Numbered from the stretch's first letter, positions 9,110 to 17,401 are shown. The stretch is DNA of 64,000 bases from Trichormus sp. M33_DOE_039 (GCA_015296085.1 DVDT01000100.1:26306-90305); one strand, 5' to 3'. Notes: generated by a model from the letters alone, not told the origin. Numbers and translations are program-made.

Positions 9110-9841
9110 ATGAGTATTTTAGATTCTCTACCAGATGAACCAGAGGAAAATTCATCCCCTGAGTCTCAACCTTCGCTCCAGCATTGGTCAGATCAACCAG
9201 CACATTTAAAGCAACCGCAATTAAAGGTTGATGCACCTTTAAGAATGGTAGAAACAGCGTTTTTAGCCAGTGCTGCTAGCTTGATTTGGTTTATCAATTT
9301 TTACTTTCCCCTAGGGCCAGTATTGCGAATATTTTTCCCTGTACCGATCGCTTTAGTTTATCTACGTTGGGGTAAACGAGCTGCATGGATTGCGGCTGTT
9401 ACCTCTGGTTTACTCCTTTCAGTACTGATGGGGCCAGTTCGTAGTTTATTATTTGTCATGCCCTTTGCTTTTATGGGTGTGCTACTGGGGGCTACATGGT
9501 ATCGTCGTGTCCCTTGGCTAGTTTCTATCACCTTGGGGACGCTATTAGGTACTTTAGGTGACTTTTTCCGGTTGTGGTTGCTATCGATCTTATCGGGAGA
9601 AGACTTGTGGGTTTATGCTATAAATCAAGTCACAAAATTTATAGAGTGGATATTCTCTCTCTTGGGATTATTATCTAGTCCCAATGTTTTTTTGATTCAA
9701 GTGGGAGCGGTCACATTGTTTATCATTCATAACTTCATCTACCTATTTGTAGTACATTTGGCAGCATGGTTATTGTTAGATCGACTAGGTAATCCCATCC
9801 CTCGACCACCACATTGGGTACAAGTTTTGATGGACTATTAA
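9110..9841 (+). CDS. DUF2232-family integral membrane protein
   Basis: About 243 residues. A soluble acidic and proline-rich N-terminus (~45 residues) is followed by six or so hydrophobic segments, for example SLIWFINFYFPLGPVL, GLLLSVLMGPVRSLLFVMPFAFMG and VTLFIIHNFIYLFVVHLAAWLLL. The arrangement and the phrase FPVPIALVYLRWGKRAA match cyanobacterial DUF2232 proteins, which resemble membrane components of transport or YbbN-type systems but lack an assigned function. The ATG at 9110 is chosen; an in-frame GTG lies at 9089. It follows the Crp-type regulator on the same strand and might be cotranscribed. Confidence 0.8.
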   Translation: MSILDSLPDEPEENSSPESQPSLQHWSDQPAHLKQPQLKVDAPLRMVETAFLASAASLIWFINFYFPLGPVLRIFFPVPIALVYLRWGKRAAWIAAVTSGLLLSVLMGPVRSLLFVMPFAFMGVLLGATWYRRVPWLVSITLGTLLGTLGDFFRLWLLSILSGEDLWVYAINQVTKFIEWIFSLLGLLSSPNVFLIQVGAVTLFIIHNFIYLFVVHLAAWLLLDRLGNPIPRPPHWVQVLMDY

Positions 9842-10172
9842 AAAAACTGGCGTTGCAGAATAGTGGGATGAATTAAGGCAAACAGAGGAGGCAGAGGGTG
9901 CAGAGGGAGAAGTTTATCATTTACTGAATCATCCCTTAATTCAGCAATACCAAAAAACTTAGTCATTAGTCATTAAATTAAACGGAGTTCAATTAATTAC
10001 TATTCTGTTGTAGCGTTGCCGATAACTAACCACTAGCGATAGAAAGTGCATAGTTTACCACCGTAGGCATCTCCGCAGTAATCTTTGTACTTTTTTCTAC
10101 GCTTCTGGGTGGATGAAGTACTCCGTAAAGATGAGTAGAAATTAATTAAAAGCCTAACAGGAGGGTAGATTA
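9842..10172. other. Intergenic region upstream of the 79-residue gene
   Basis: No gene seen in 331 bases. A purine-rich patch (GAGGAGGCAGAGGGTGCAGAGGGAGAAG, about 9884-9912, built from GCAGAGG-like repeats) is the only notable composition. The downstream end carries AGGAGGG at 10160-10166, a strong ribosome binding site for the next gene. Confidence 0.5.
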
Positions 10173-10412
10173 ATGACTCAAGGTAATGGACATTCCCAAG
10201 AACCTATTAGCAACTTAGAATACGACTTTATTACCGTGTTACATAACAAAGCTGAAGCGGTGAAAGCTTATGAAACTTACATTCAAGATGCTCAAACCGC
10301 AAACTCCCAGCCTTGTGTAGAATTATTCCAAAAATTGCGTCAATCCGACATTGAGCAAGCCCAAGAAATCCGTCGTCATCTGCAAGCAGTCATGGAACAC
10401 GGTAAAATGTAA
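10173..10412 (+). CDS. Small conserved cyanobacterial protein, 79 residues
   Basis: A small soluble, largely helical protein with no signal peptide or membrane segment. Its centre (HNKAEAVKAYETYIQDA) and C-terminus (QSDIEQAQEIRRHLQAV) could form a helical hairpin; I recognise it only as a conserved cyanobacterial type of unknown role. The start is secure: AGGAGGG precedes the ATG by 6 bases. It is monocistronic, closed by the inverted repeat at 10422-10475. Confidence 0.82.
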   Translation: MTQGNGHSQEPISNLEYDFITVLHNKAEAVKAYETYIQDAQTANSQPCVELFQKLRQSDIEQAQEIRRHLQAVMEHGKM

Positions 10413-10421
10413 TACAAGTTT

Positions 10422-10475
10422 GTAGTAAGCACTTTAGTGCTGCGGTATTTACTAAAGGACTAAAGTCCTTACTAC
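10422..10475. terminator. Inverted repeat between convergent genes
   Basis: GTAGTAAGCACTTTAGT (10422-10438) pairs with ACTAAAGTCCTTACTAC (10459-10475) with one mismatch. It sits in the 66-base gap between the convergent genes ending at 10412 and 10479 and probably terminates both. The sequence resembles dispersed palindromes common in Nostoc. Confidence 0.7.
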
Positions 10476-10478
10476 GAA

Positions 10479-11366
10479 CTAGGAAGTTTTTAGTTTAGTA
10501 TTTGGGATATTTTTGTGACTATAGGCTAATTTGATTTCTCCCGTATTAGGTGGTACTTGATTGGCAAAATCACAAATAGATTGAAATGGACAAAACCGAC
10601 AGTGATGTCCAGGATTCGGGGGAAATATTTCACTGAAACTCTTAGCAGCTTCTTGATATTGTTGAATGTCTGATTGATGTTTTTCAGCAATTTTGACTAA
10701 TTCAACTTTTAAAGATTCTAATTCATTACTTTCTAGTTGAATTATCTCTGATTCTTGGCGCAATTCCAGATTATAAAATGAAGCGACAGCTTCCCTGCCA
10801 GGATACAAATAACTAGCAGCTAATAAATAAACTAATGCTTGTCTTTTATCAAAATTAGACTTACCAGTTTTAAAATCTACAATATGTAAAGTTTGAGCAT
10901 CTGACTCAATAAAAACACAGTCCATTGCTGCATATAATCGGAAGCGATAATTTTCTTGCTCAATCAAAATTGGCTTGGGAAAACCTTCATCACCGCGAGT
11001 TAATTGGAGAATTCTTTTCCCTAAAAGTAAAGGGGCTTCATAATACTTTTTCAGAATTTGTAGCACGCGCTGTTGTACTTGCACAGCCGAGTTACTCAAT
11101 TTGAGTAGTTTGGCAACTTGTTCTACTCCATCTGAGCGCGTCAGCAGATGTCGATTATGATGAAACTCATAAACACCTTTTTGGGCTAGCAACCCAATGC
11201 GCTGAGGTGGAGTAGCATTTGCTAATAGTGCTTTAACCTGCGGTTCGTGTTGACGAGCTTTGATGAACCCCCGTCTCATGTGGCAGTGCCAACGTTCTTG
11301 CCCCCTCGCTGGGGCAACTAAAGACCAGAGGTGATAACTAACAAAAAGTCGTTCGGGGGTTGACAT
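10479..11366 (-). CDS. PD-(D/E)XK nuclease with Cas4/AddB-like Fe-S cysteines
   Basis: A 295-residue RecB-nuclease-like protein. The active-site series is visible: Asp149 (AAMDCVF), Asp164 and Lys166 (IVDFKTGKS), then Gln176 and Tyr180 (RQALVYLLAA) of the QxxxY motif. Three C-terminal cysteines, C256-x2-C259-x5-C265 (HHCRFCPFQSIC), with one N-terminal cysteine C28, match the four ligands that hold a 4Fe-4S cluster in Cas4 and AddB. The likely reaction is DNA end processing or exonuclease action. No cas genes or helicase lie next to it, so a repair role outside CRISPR is more likely. It diverges from the phosphohexomutase gene 108 bp away. Confidence 0.88.
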   Translation of the reverse strand: MSTPERLFVSYHLWSLVAPARGQERWHCHMRRGFIKARQHEPQVKALLANATPPQRIGLLAQKGVYEFHHNRHLLTRSDGVEQVAKLLKLSNSAVQVQQRVLQILKKYYEAPLLLGKRILQLTRGDEGFPKPILIEQENYRFRLYAAMDCVFIESDAQTLHIVDFKTGKSNFDKRQALVYLLAASYLYPGREAVASFYNLELRQESEIIQLESNELESLKVELVKIAEKHQSDIQQYQEAAKSFSEIFPPNPGHHCRFCPFQSICDFANQVPPNTGEIKLAYSHKNIPNTKLKTS

Positions 11367-11474
11367 TGGTCAATCGCAGTGAGAAATAATACGGTGGAAG
11401 ACGCTTGCAGCTACGCACGCTTTGCGGGAAGCTTCCTAAATAGAGTTCACAATATATGGGAGAAAGTGGCAAAC

Positions 11475-12899
11475 ATGAGTGGTAGCAATTCTAGCAAGAT
11501 AAAATTTGGTACTGATGGATGGCGAGGAATTATCGCCGATGACTTTACTTTCCCCAATGTGCGGAAAGTAACGAGAGCGATCGCAAGTTATTTAGAAACA
11601 GCCTACTCAAAAGATAGACCAGTTCTGATTGCTTACGATACGCGGTTTTTAGCTGACCAGTTTGCCCAGACAGCAGCCCAAGTCTTAGCTGATTTAGGAT
11701 GGAATGTTAAAATCACTGATCGGGATTGCCCCACACCAGTAATTGCCTATAATGCCCGTCACCTAAATTCGGCGGGGGCGTTAATGTTTACTGCTAGTCA
11801 TAATCCAGCACCATACTGTGGGATTAAATATATCCCTGACTATGCTGGCCCTGCCACTCCAGAAATTACTGATACTATTGTGGCAAATATAGAAACTGCA
11901 TCGGATGAATTGCCAAGTGGCAAACCGTCAGGTTCTATTTCTATTTTCGATCCCAAACCAGACTATCTCCAATTTATCTATACATTGCTGGATGTGGAAC
12001 GAATTAAGAGCGCGCAGCTAAAAGTCAAGTACGATGCGTTATATTCTACATCCCGTGGCTATTTAGATGAAATCTTGCAACAAAGTGGCACACAATTAGA
12101 AAGTTTCCACACTTGGCGCGATGTGCTGTTTGGCGGTGGAATGCCTGAACCTAAAGGAGAACAGCTAGTTGAACTAGTGGAAGCAGTACGCCGAGATCAT
12201 GCAGATTTGGGTTTGGCGACTGATGGTGATAGCGATCGCTTTGGTATTGTGGATGAATTAGGCAACGTCCTCACCCCTAACACGGTGCTTTTAGTGTTAG
12301 CTAGACATTTAATCAAAAACAAAGGTAAAAGCGGCGCGATAGTCCGTACAGTGGCGACAACGCACCTATTAGATAACTTTGCGGCAAAACACGGCTTACC
12401 TCTTTATGAAACAGCCGTAGGTTTTAAATACATCGGTGAAAAAATGCGGGAAACTGCTGTCCTGATTGGTGGTGAAGAATCAGGCGGTTTAAGTATTATT
12501 GGGCATATTCCCGAAAAAGACGGTGTTTTAGCTGATATGCTGATTGCTGAGGCGATCGCCTATGAAGGTAAACCCTTGAGTCAATTAGTCAAAGAAGCGA
12601 TCGCAGAAGCTAACGGCCCGCTTTATAACAAGCGTTTGGACTTACATTTAACAGAAGCCCATAAGAATGCTGTCATTGACTCCTACACTAAAAATCCTCC
12701 TTCAGAGGTAGCTGGCATTGCGGTGAAAGAAGTCGGACGCAAGGATGGGATTAAGCTGTATTTAGCCGAAGGTAGCTGGGTATTACTACGTCCTTCTGGT
12801 ACTGAACCACTGGTACGCGTTTATTTAGAAACCAACTCACCAGAGAAACTTAGCCAACTCGCCCAAGAAATGGAAAGCGCGATCGCTAAGTTAGCATAG
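11475..12899 (+). CDS. Phosphoglucomutase/phosphomannomutase family protein
   Basis: An alpha-D-phosphohexomutase of 474 residues that moves phosphate between C1 and C6 of a hexose phosphate, in glycogen, nucleotide-sugar or cell-wall precursor supply. All four signatures are present: the phosphoserine loop TASHNP, the metal loop DGDSDRFG, the sugar loop GGEESGG and the phosphate-binding RPSGTEPLVRVY. The ATG at 11475 follows GGGAGAAAG with good spacing and begins just before the conserved KFGTDGWRG; an in-frame GTG 96 bases upstream only adds non-conserved residues. Which sugar is preferred cannot be decided from the motifs alone. Confidence 0.93.
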   Translation: MSGSNSSKIKFGTDGWRGIIADDFTFPNVRKVTRAIASYLETAYSKDRPVLIAYDTRFLADQFAQTAAQVLADLGWNVKITDRDCPTPVIAYNARHLNSAGALMFTASHNPAPYCGIKYIPDYAGPATPEITDTIVANIETASDELPSGKPSGSISIFDPKPDYLQFIYTLLDVERIKSAQLKVKYDALYSTSRGYLDEILQQSGTQLESFHTWRDVLFGGGMPEPKGEQLVELVEAVRRDHADLGLATDGDSDRFGIVDELGNVLTPNTVLLVLARHLIKNKGKSGAIVRTVATTHLLDNFAAKHGLPLYETAVGFKYIGEKMRETAVLIGGEESGGLSIIGHIPEKDGVLADMLIAEAIAYEGKPLSQLVKEAIAEANGPLYNKRLDLHLTEAHKNAVIDSYTKNPPSEVAGIAVKEVGRKDGIKLYLAEGSWVLLRPSGTEPLVRVYLETNSPEKLSQLAQEMESAIAKLA

Positions 12900-12911
12900 A
12901 ACTCTAGACCG

Positions 12912-12944
12912 CAGATGCACACTGAGATATTTAGTGTACATCTG
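12912..12944. terminator. Hairpin after the phosphohexomutase gene
   Basis: CAGATGCACACT (12912-12923) pairs with AGTGTACATCTG (12933-12944) with a single mismatch and a 9-base loop, 12 bases after the stop codon. It probably ends the mutase transcript; no long T-run follows. Confidence 0.5.
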
Positions 12945-12969
12945 CATCTATACTATGGTTATATTTTTT

Positions 12970-13242
12970 ATGAAAAGCTTTGCTAATTTTTTGATATCTT
13001 TAATTGTGGCGATTTGGGTAGTAGCGATCGCTATTCTTTCCGTCCAAAATTTCGAGCCAGTATCTTTAAAATTCTTAACTTTCCAATCAATTAAAATCCC
13101 AGTCGGTATAGTGCTGGCGTTTAGTGCTGGTGTGGGATTGGTTGGCGTGGCTATTCTACAACCTCTCTGGAATCTGGCTGATTCAGGTAACTCCCGCTTA
13201 GAAGAAGACGCAGAATTTTTCGTTGATGATGAAGATTTTTGA
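12970..13242 (+). CDS. LapA-domain (DUF1049) small membrane protein
   Basis: About 90 residues with two hydrophobic segments (FLISLIVAIWVVAIAILSVQN and PVGIVLAFSAGVGLVGVAIL) and an acidic C-terminal tail (EEDAEFFVDDEDF). The spacing and the VQNFEPV turn match the LapA/YciS domain of lipopolysaccharide-assembly-type small membrane proteins. The start at 12970 puts the first helix at the N-terminus; an in-frame ATG at 12955 is also possible and neither has a clear ribosome binding site. Role in cyanobacteria is not established. Confidence 0.75.
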   Translation: MKSFANFLISLIVAIWVVAIAILSVQNFEPVSLKFLTFQSIKIPVGIVLAFSAGVGLVGVAILQPLWNLADSGNSRLEEDAEFFVDDEDF

Positions 13243-13270
13243 TGATTAAAAAATAATGTAGCAACAAGGT

Positions 13271-13302
13271 GTAGAGATACATACAACTAGTTGCATCTCT
13301 AC
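13271..13302. terminator. Hairpin between convergent genes
   Basis: GTAGAGAT (13271-13278) pairs with ATCTCTAC (13295-13302). It lies between the LapA-like gene and the convergent 135-residue gene and could serve both. Confidence 0.55.
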
Positions 13303-13343
13303 AAAATCAATTGCAATAAGTTTTAATTAATAGATTTCCAAAA

Positions 13344-13751
13344 TTAAAATGTCCATTCGTGGTCAGGATCATTTAGAGCAGCACGGACAGATGCTAAATT
13401 TACAAGGTCTTTAAATGGGCTAGATTTAGCTATTTCTGTGATTGAATTCAAAGCAAGAGCCAGTTGTTCGTTATTACCGGATGCGATCGCATTATCAACG
13501 ACAGCAAATAAAGAGTGAAAATTTTCTGCACGTTCATCAAAAGAGCGATCTAAATAAGCCATCAGCAAGTCTCGCTGGGCGTTAATTTTGGTAATCGTTT
13601 CTTTTTCCCAAGCGTCAATTTCTCGTCGCTTGGTCTGTTCTTGTTCCGCAATTATTAGGTAATCAGTGTAAGCTGTCATCATTTGCTGTAGGCATTCAGC
13701 AGGATTTATAAATTCCTTAACCACTTCTGTGGTAAATTTCTTTGTTGACAT
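13344..13751 (-). CDS. Helical protein of unknown function, partner of the glycine-rich gene
   Basis: A 135-residue charged, mostly helical protein without signal peptide. Its middle (EQEQTKRREIDAWEKETITK) is probably coiled coil and its end (NLASVRAALNDPDHEWTF) is a distinct tail. Its ATG shares one base with the stop of the upstream 323-residue gene (TAATG), so the two are almost certainly translated from one mRNA with coupling. I do not recognise the family. The pairing with a membrane-active-looking protein suggests a chaperone, immunity or regulatory partner; that is inference. Confidence 0.75.
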   Translation of the reverse strand: MSTKKFTTEVVKEFINPAECLQQMMTAYTDYLIIAEQEQTKRREIDAWEKETITKINAQRDLLMAYLDRSFDERAENFHSLFAVVDNAIASGNNEQLALALNSITEIAKSSPFKDLVNLASVRAALNDPDHEWTF

Positions 13752-14722
13752 TACTGATTGCCTCCAAGAGTACGATATTTAGCTTGGATCGTTACAGTAA
13801 CAGGATTCAGTTGCCCTTCTCTATCTAGAACAGGAGTTTTCATAATTTCGGCTAATGCTTTCACTAAAAGCCCTACTTGTTGAAATTTACTAGCATCTCT
13901 GTTGCGATCAAATGGTTGAGACTCTAACTCATCTAGATAAAATACTGCGCGACTATTTAACTCTTCTACCAAGTGACTTAACTCAGTAATTCGCCGTCTG
14001 ACTTGCCCCACAAAATCCCTAGCTGCTTCAAGTTTGGCAATTTCAGTCTTAACTTTAGCCTCATACTCACGCGCCTTTGTCAAAGCCTCCTCGCCTTTAC
14101 CCGCAAGCACAAAACCACCTACTGCTAAAGCTGGCCCAACTGTAATACCTCCCAGAACAAAAGTACCAAGTGCCATTCCACCTCCACCAGCTGCTAGTGA
14201 ACCACCACCAAGCCAAGCTAAAGTTGCATTCCAAGCAGCTGCTCCACTAAGTCCTGATATCGCTGCTCCTGTACCTGCCACCCCTACAGAAGTAGCAAGA
14301 CTTGTTGCAGCCTGTCCAGCAGCAGCACCCGTAATAACTGCTTGAACACCTCCCTTAACAAACCGTTCAGCTTCCATCGCATCAGCTTTGTATTGCTCTA
14401 TCTGCTGAACTGATATTCCATCCAAACCTTCTAAAAATTTCAGATCCTGAGATGAACGTTGCCCAAGTTTCTCAATAAAAGTCACAAATCGACCTATTGT
14501 ATTGATTTTCACCTTGACCTGAAACTGACCATACTCTTCAGCCAATTTATTAGTAGCTTCCCAGTCAGCTTTTAATTGATTAACAGCAGACTCATGAAGC
14601 TTTTGAGAACGACTACCAATATTATTTGCCTCTTTCATATTACTAACACCTTCAGTGCCTTTGACAGCACCGTAAGCAGCAGTGCCTAAAGCAATCGCAC
14701 CAAGGATAAATGGAATTGGCAT
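13751..14722 (-). CDS. Coiled-coil protein with a glycine/alanine-rich hydrophobic core
   Basis: A 323-residue protein. It starts with a short hydrophobic stretch (ILGAIALGTAAYGAVKG), then about 80 residues of amphipathic helix. Residues ~120-210 are a long Gly/Ala-rich hydrophobic block (for example AWLGGGSLAAGGGGMALG, GGITVGPALAVGGFVLAGKG). A second coiled coil follows (EYEAKVKTEIAKLEAARDFV). A helix - hydrophobic hairpin - helix layout is found in alpha-helical pore formers and in membrane-remodelling proteins. AGGAG precedes the ATG by 6 bases. Function is not known to me; sequence similarity was not searched. Confidence 0.78.
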   Translation of the reverse strand: MPIPFILGAIALGTAAYGAVKGTEGVSNMKEANNIGSRSQKLHESAVNQLKADWEATNKLAEEYGQFQVKVKINTIGRFVTFIEKLGQRSSQDLKFLEGLDGISVQQIEQYKADAMEAERFVKGGVQAVITGAAAGQAATSLATSVGVAGTGAAISGLSGAAAWNATLAWLGGGSLAAGGGGMALGTFVLGGITVGPALAVGGFVLAGKGEEALTKAREYEAKVKTEIAKLEAARDFVGQVRRRITELSHLVEELNSRAVFYLDELESQPFDRNRDASKFQQVGLLVKALAEIMKTPVLDREGQLNPVTVTIQAKYRTLGGNQ

Positions 14723-14980
14723 TAAATACTCCTGATTGTGATTAGTGGTCAGTGCTTCTTTTTCTACGCATTAAATCATCAAATAAAGGCAATGCCTTAT
14801 ACATATATTGCCCTAAGTAATAAACTAGCTAACATTCAGGCAGTAAAAAATTTTAGGAAAATAACAATTTAATTATCTTGAGCATTTAAACTACTTTTGC
14901 GGTTGCACATTCAAAAAGTACAGTGAATCGGCGATCGCACTTGACTTAAAGCTAAAATAATGAAGCGTAGTCTTGTAAAA

Positions 14981-15155
14981 ATGATGAGTAATAAAAATTA
15001 AAGCGGTTATCTGGCAAGAAGATGATGTATGTGTTTCTGTACCATCTTTACCAGGATGTCACACTTGGGGAAATAGCTACAAACATCTATTGGAAATGCG
15101 ACAAGATGCGATTCAAGACTGGCTAGAAGTTGCTAATAAACAAGAAAATTTGTAA
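14981..15155 (+). pseudogene. Frameshifted HicB-type antitoxin-like gene
   Basis: ATGATGAGTAATAAA starts a frame that hits TAA immediately after a run of five A (14993-14997). Dropping one A gives MMSNKIKAVIWQEDD, joined to VSVPSLPGCHTWGNSYKHLL and ending QDWLEVANK at a stop at 15153. That is the compact HicB-like antitoxin pattern seen in Nostoc. As written the gene is broken by +1 at a homopolymer, and the downstream frame has no ATG, GTG or TTG start. Either it is a pseudogene, a sequencing error in an A-run, or a slippage-dependent gene. No HicA toxin gene is adjacent. Confidence 0.7.
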
Positions 15156-15181
15156 TAAAAACTGAGCATTAATTTAGATTT

Positions 15182-15415
15182 TTATGCTGTCAGTCGGGGA
15201 AAATCAGTTCGGCGTGCAGCAAACAACAAACAGGCTTGAATATCTTGTGCTTCGAGGTCGGGAAAATCTTCTAGAATCTCAGAAACACTAACATTCTCCC
15301 CCAGCATTTCTAAAATATCGCTCACGCTGATTCTCATACCGCCAATACAAGGACGACCTCCACATTGACCAGGAGTTTGGGTAATACGTGTCAATAATTC
15401 AACTTTTGAGTTCAT
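15182..15415 (-). CDS. DUF433 protein (antitoxin-like)
   Basis: A 77-residue DUF433 protein with the typical core GGRPCIGGMRISVSDILEML and the tail SEILEDFPDLEAQDIQACLLFAA. The family has a winged-helix-like fold and is often the antitoxin-type partner of a PIN-like toxin. No toxin gene adjoins it. It is convergent with the broken HicB gene. A second, related copy lies at 16241-16444. Confidence 0.88.
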   Translation of the reverse strand: MNSKVELLTRITQTPGQCGGRPCIGGMRISVSDILEMLGENVSVSEILEDFPDLEAQDIQACLLFAARRTDFPRLTA

Positions 15416-15620
15416 TTAGTAACCCAATATAAATTGCTTTGTCCTGATCATACAGAATAAGTCATATTTCTAGCGATCGCCTAAGTTCGGCGTAAAGCGA
15501 TCACACTCAATAAACTTAACAAATCAATACAGATTAATGACAGTTAAAATAATAAGCAGGAGGTTAAATCATACCTAGCACTGCTCAAGAGATATACAAC
15601 TAAGTTATATGTGACTTACC

Positions 15621-16238
15621 ATGACTCAATCCTTACGCAAGCTGACTACATTTGATGAGTTTGTTGCTAAATATCCAGATGAAACAGGGAAACGTTATGA
15701 ACTCCATGATGGAGTAGTAGTCGAAATGCCACAACCAACAGGAGAACATGAAGAAGTAACTGGATTTTTAGCCTTTGAAATTACTAGGGAGTGTATCCGA
15801 TTAAATCTCCCCTATTTCATCCCCAAGACGGCATTAGTCAAACCACCTGAAAATGAATCAGCTTACTCGCCAGATGTGCTGCTATTAAATCGCCCCAATT
15901 TAACTAATGAACCTCTATGGAAAAAAGAATCTACTGTCATTCAAGGAATATCAATCCCATTAATTATTGAAGTTGTAAGTACAAATTGGCGTGATGATTA
16001 TTTGAAAAAATATGCTGACTATGAAGTAATGGGAATTCCTGAATACTGGATTGTAGATTATTCAGGATTGGGAGGTAGAGAGTTTATAGGTAATCCTAAA
16101 CAGCCTACAATTTTAGTTTGCTGTTTAGAAGAAGGTGAGTATACTGTGAGAAAATTTAGAGGTGACAACCGTATTCAATCTGTAATTTTTCCTGATTTGA
16201 ATTTAACTGCACAACAAATTTTTAATGCTAGCTTGTGA
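15621..16238 (+). CDS. Uma2-family (DUF820) protein
   Basis: A 205-residue Uma2 protein and the close paralogue of the one at 521-1141. It shows RYELHDGVVVEMPQP, AYSPDVLLLNRPNL, the SIPLIIEVVSTNW strand with the putative catalytic Glu, and PEYWIVDYSGLG. Its stop overlaps or nearly abuts the DUF433 gene downstream (2 bases from the ATG at 16241; an in-frame GTG at 16235 overlaps it by 4), so the two form a coupled pair. Function in the family is unproven; the fold predicts DNA cleavage. Confidence 0.9.
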   Translation: MTQSLRKLTTFDEFVAKYPDETGKRYELHDGVVVEMPQPTGEHEEVTGFLAFEITRECIRLNLPYFIPKTALVKPPENESAYSPDVLLLNRPNLTNEPLWKKESTVIQGISIPLIIEVVSTNWRDDYLKKYADYEVMGIPEYWIVDYSGLGGREFIGNPKQPTILVCCLEEGEYTVRKFRGDNRIQSVIFPDLNLTAQQIFNASL

Positions 16239-16240
16239 TT

Positions 16241-16444
16241 ATGGCTGTAAATTACCACAACATTATTAAAATTGAACCAGGGAAAAGAGGCGGTAAACCT
16301 TGTATTCTGGGAATGCGAATAACTGTATATGATGTGTTATCTTATCTTGCTTCTGGTATGACATACGAGGAAATACTTGATGATTTTCCTTATTTAACGC
16401 CAGAAGATATTTTAGCTTGCATTAACTATATCCAATTTTGTTAG
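16241..16444 (+). CDS. DUF433 protein coupled to Uma2 gene
   Basis: A small DUF433 protein (67 residues from the ATG, 69 from the GTG at 16235) with GKRGGKPCILGMRITVYDVL and the SGMTYEEILDDFPYL stretch characteristic of the family. It directly follows the Uma2 gene, with possible translational coupling, which raises the question whether it regulates or neutralises the Uma2 protein. Its stop overlaps the stop of the convergent gene 16441-17121 by 4 bases. Confidence 0.87.
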   Translation: MAVNYHNIIKIEPGKRGGKPCILGMRITVYDVLSYLASGMTYEEILDDFPYLTPEDILACINYIQFC

Positions 16445-17121
16445 CTATGGGTTAGTTGTAGCTTGAGATAATCGATAAAATCTAACAGTTCAGTATCAGA
16501 GAGTTGATAGCGCGATCGCTTGCCATATTTTTGCTGTAAAAACTCCTTTCCCTGCTCTGGACTCCAATTTAATTGTGATAGATAATTATCAGTTTCAGCG
16601 ATAAAACCTGCACGATTCTCAGACGAAATTAACTCTTGATTGTAATTCTGAATATTGTTAATTTTCAGACTAACTTTCTGTCCTAGAGCTTGCCAATCTA
16701 TTTCCTTATGTCCATCCCAACTAACACCTACAGCACGATAAGTTAATGGATTATAGATTGTACAAAAGACAATTGTTTTATCGCCAGGACTAACTGCAAT
16801 TGTAAGAGGTTGACATAACTGTTCATGTGTCAAAACATCTAGTGAAAGTAACAAACTTTTAGAAAAATAAGATTCACTACCTGAACGTACCACATAAGGT
16901 TTATCTGCCAAAATATGCAAATCAGTTTTTTCAGCTTCACCGTGTGATGTTTCAACTTTCTTATTAACTTCAATACCTGTGATCAATCCTGTCAAAGCCC
17001 TATCATAAATCGGAATTGGCTTAGTATCATCCGAGAGCATATACCAACAGTGATCACTTTCCTTACTCACAAAAACATACTGAGGCTTGGGGATAGAACC
17101 GAACCCTAATTTAACATCCAT
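16441..17121 (-). CDS. Unrecognised protein, 226 residues
   Basis: A soluble protein with no signal peptide or transmembrane segment. The N-terminal half is beta-rich with short strands (YVFVSKESDHCWYML, AVGVSWDG). The C-terminal ~60 residues are helical and charged (PEQGKEFLQQKYGKRSRYQL), resembling a small DNA- or protein-binding helix bundle. I do not recognise the family. It lies in the accessory island, convergent with a DUF433 gene, with a 280-bp repeat-bearing gap upstream. A real gene is supported by length and ordinary composition. Confidence 0.7.
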   Translation of the reverse strand: MDVKLGFGSIPKPQYVFVSKESDHCWYMLSDDTKPIPIYDRALTGLITGIEVNKKVETSHGEAEKTDLHILADKPYVVRSGSESYFSKSLLLSLDVLTHEQLCQPLTIAVSPGDKTIVFCTIYNPLTYRAVGVSWDGHKEIDWQALGQKVSLKINNIQNYNQELISSENRAGFIAETDNYLSQLNWSPEQGKEFLQQKYGKRSRYQLSDTELLDFIDYLKLQLTHS

Positions 17122-17189
17122 AAATAGCTTAATAATTGTCAGTGTAGAATCTATTTAATAGATATAATTCCCCAACCATCAAGCTAATT

Positions 17190-17340
17190 AACACTTAAAA
17201 CACACCAATAAACCCTCCGCGCGACGGCAGTCGCTACAACGCGGGAAACCCCCCTTCGGGTTCACCAGTCCCCTACTGAGGGAGACCCGCCTACAGGGCT
17301 GGATTCACCGCAACGCGCTGCCTCCCCTCCGCGTTAAAAA
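17190..17340. repeat. GC-rich Nostoc-type repeat cluster
   Basis: A GC-rich block in an otherwise AT-rich neighbourhood with several short inverted elements (CGCGGGAAACCCCCCTTCGGG, then CCCCTACTGAGGGAG, then CTCCGCG). It resembles degenerate intergenic repeats seen at 7640-7830 and 24110-24180. No coding potential is seen. Confidence 0.55.
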
Positions 17341-17401
17341 ATAAAACCCCACTCCCAGCTAAAATATCAGCCCTGAAGTGAGGTACTCAAGCAGATTAAA
17401 T

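Noticed and set aside
14034..14345. 103-codon plus-strand frame rich in Pro/Ala
   Set aside because: Antisense to the Gly/Ala-rich block of the 323-residue protein; composition is a mirror of that block.
15540..15600. Strong ribosome binding site AGGAGG followed by ATACCTAGC and a short frame
   Set aside because: The following frame has ATA instead of a start codon and only nine codons; it may be a relic but nothing supports a gene.
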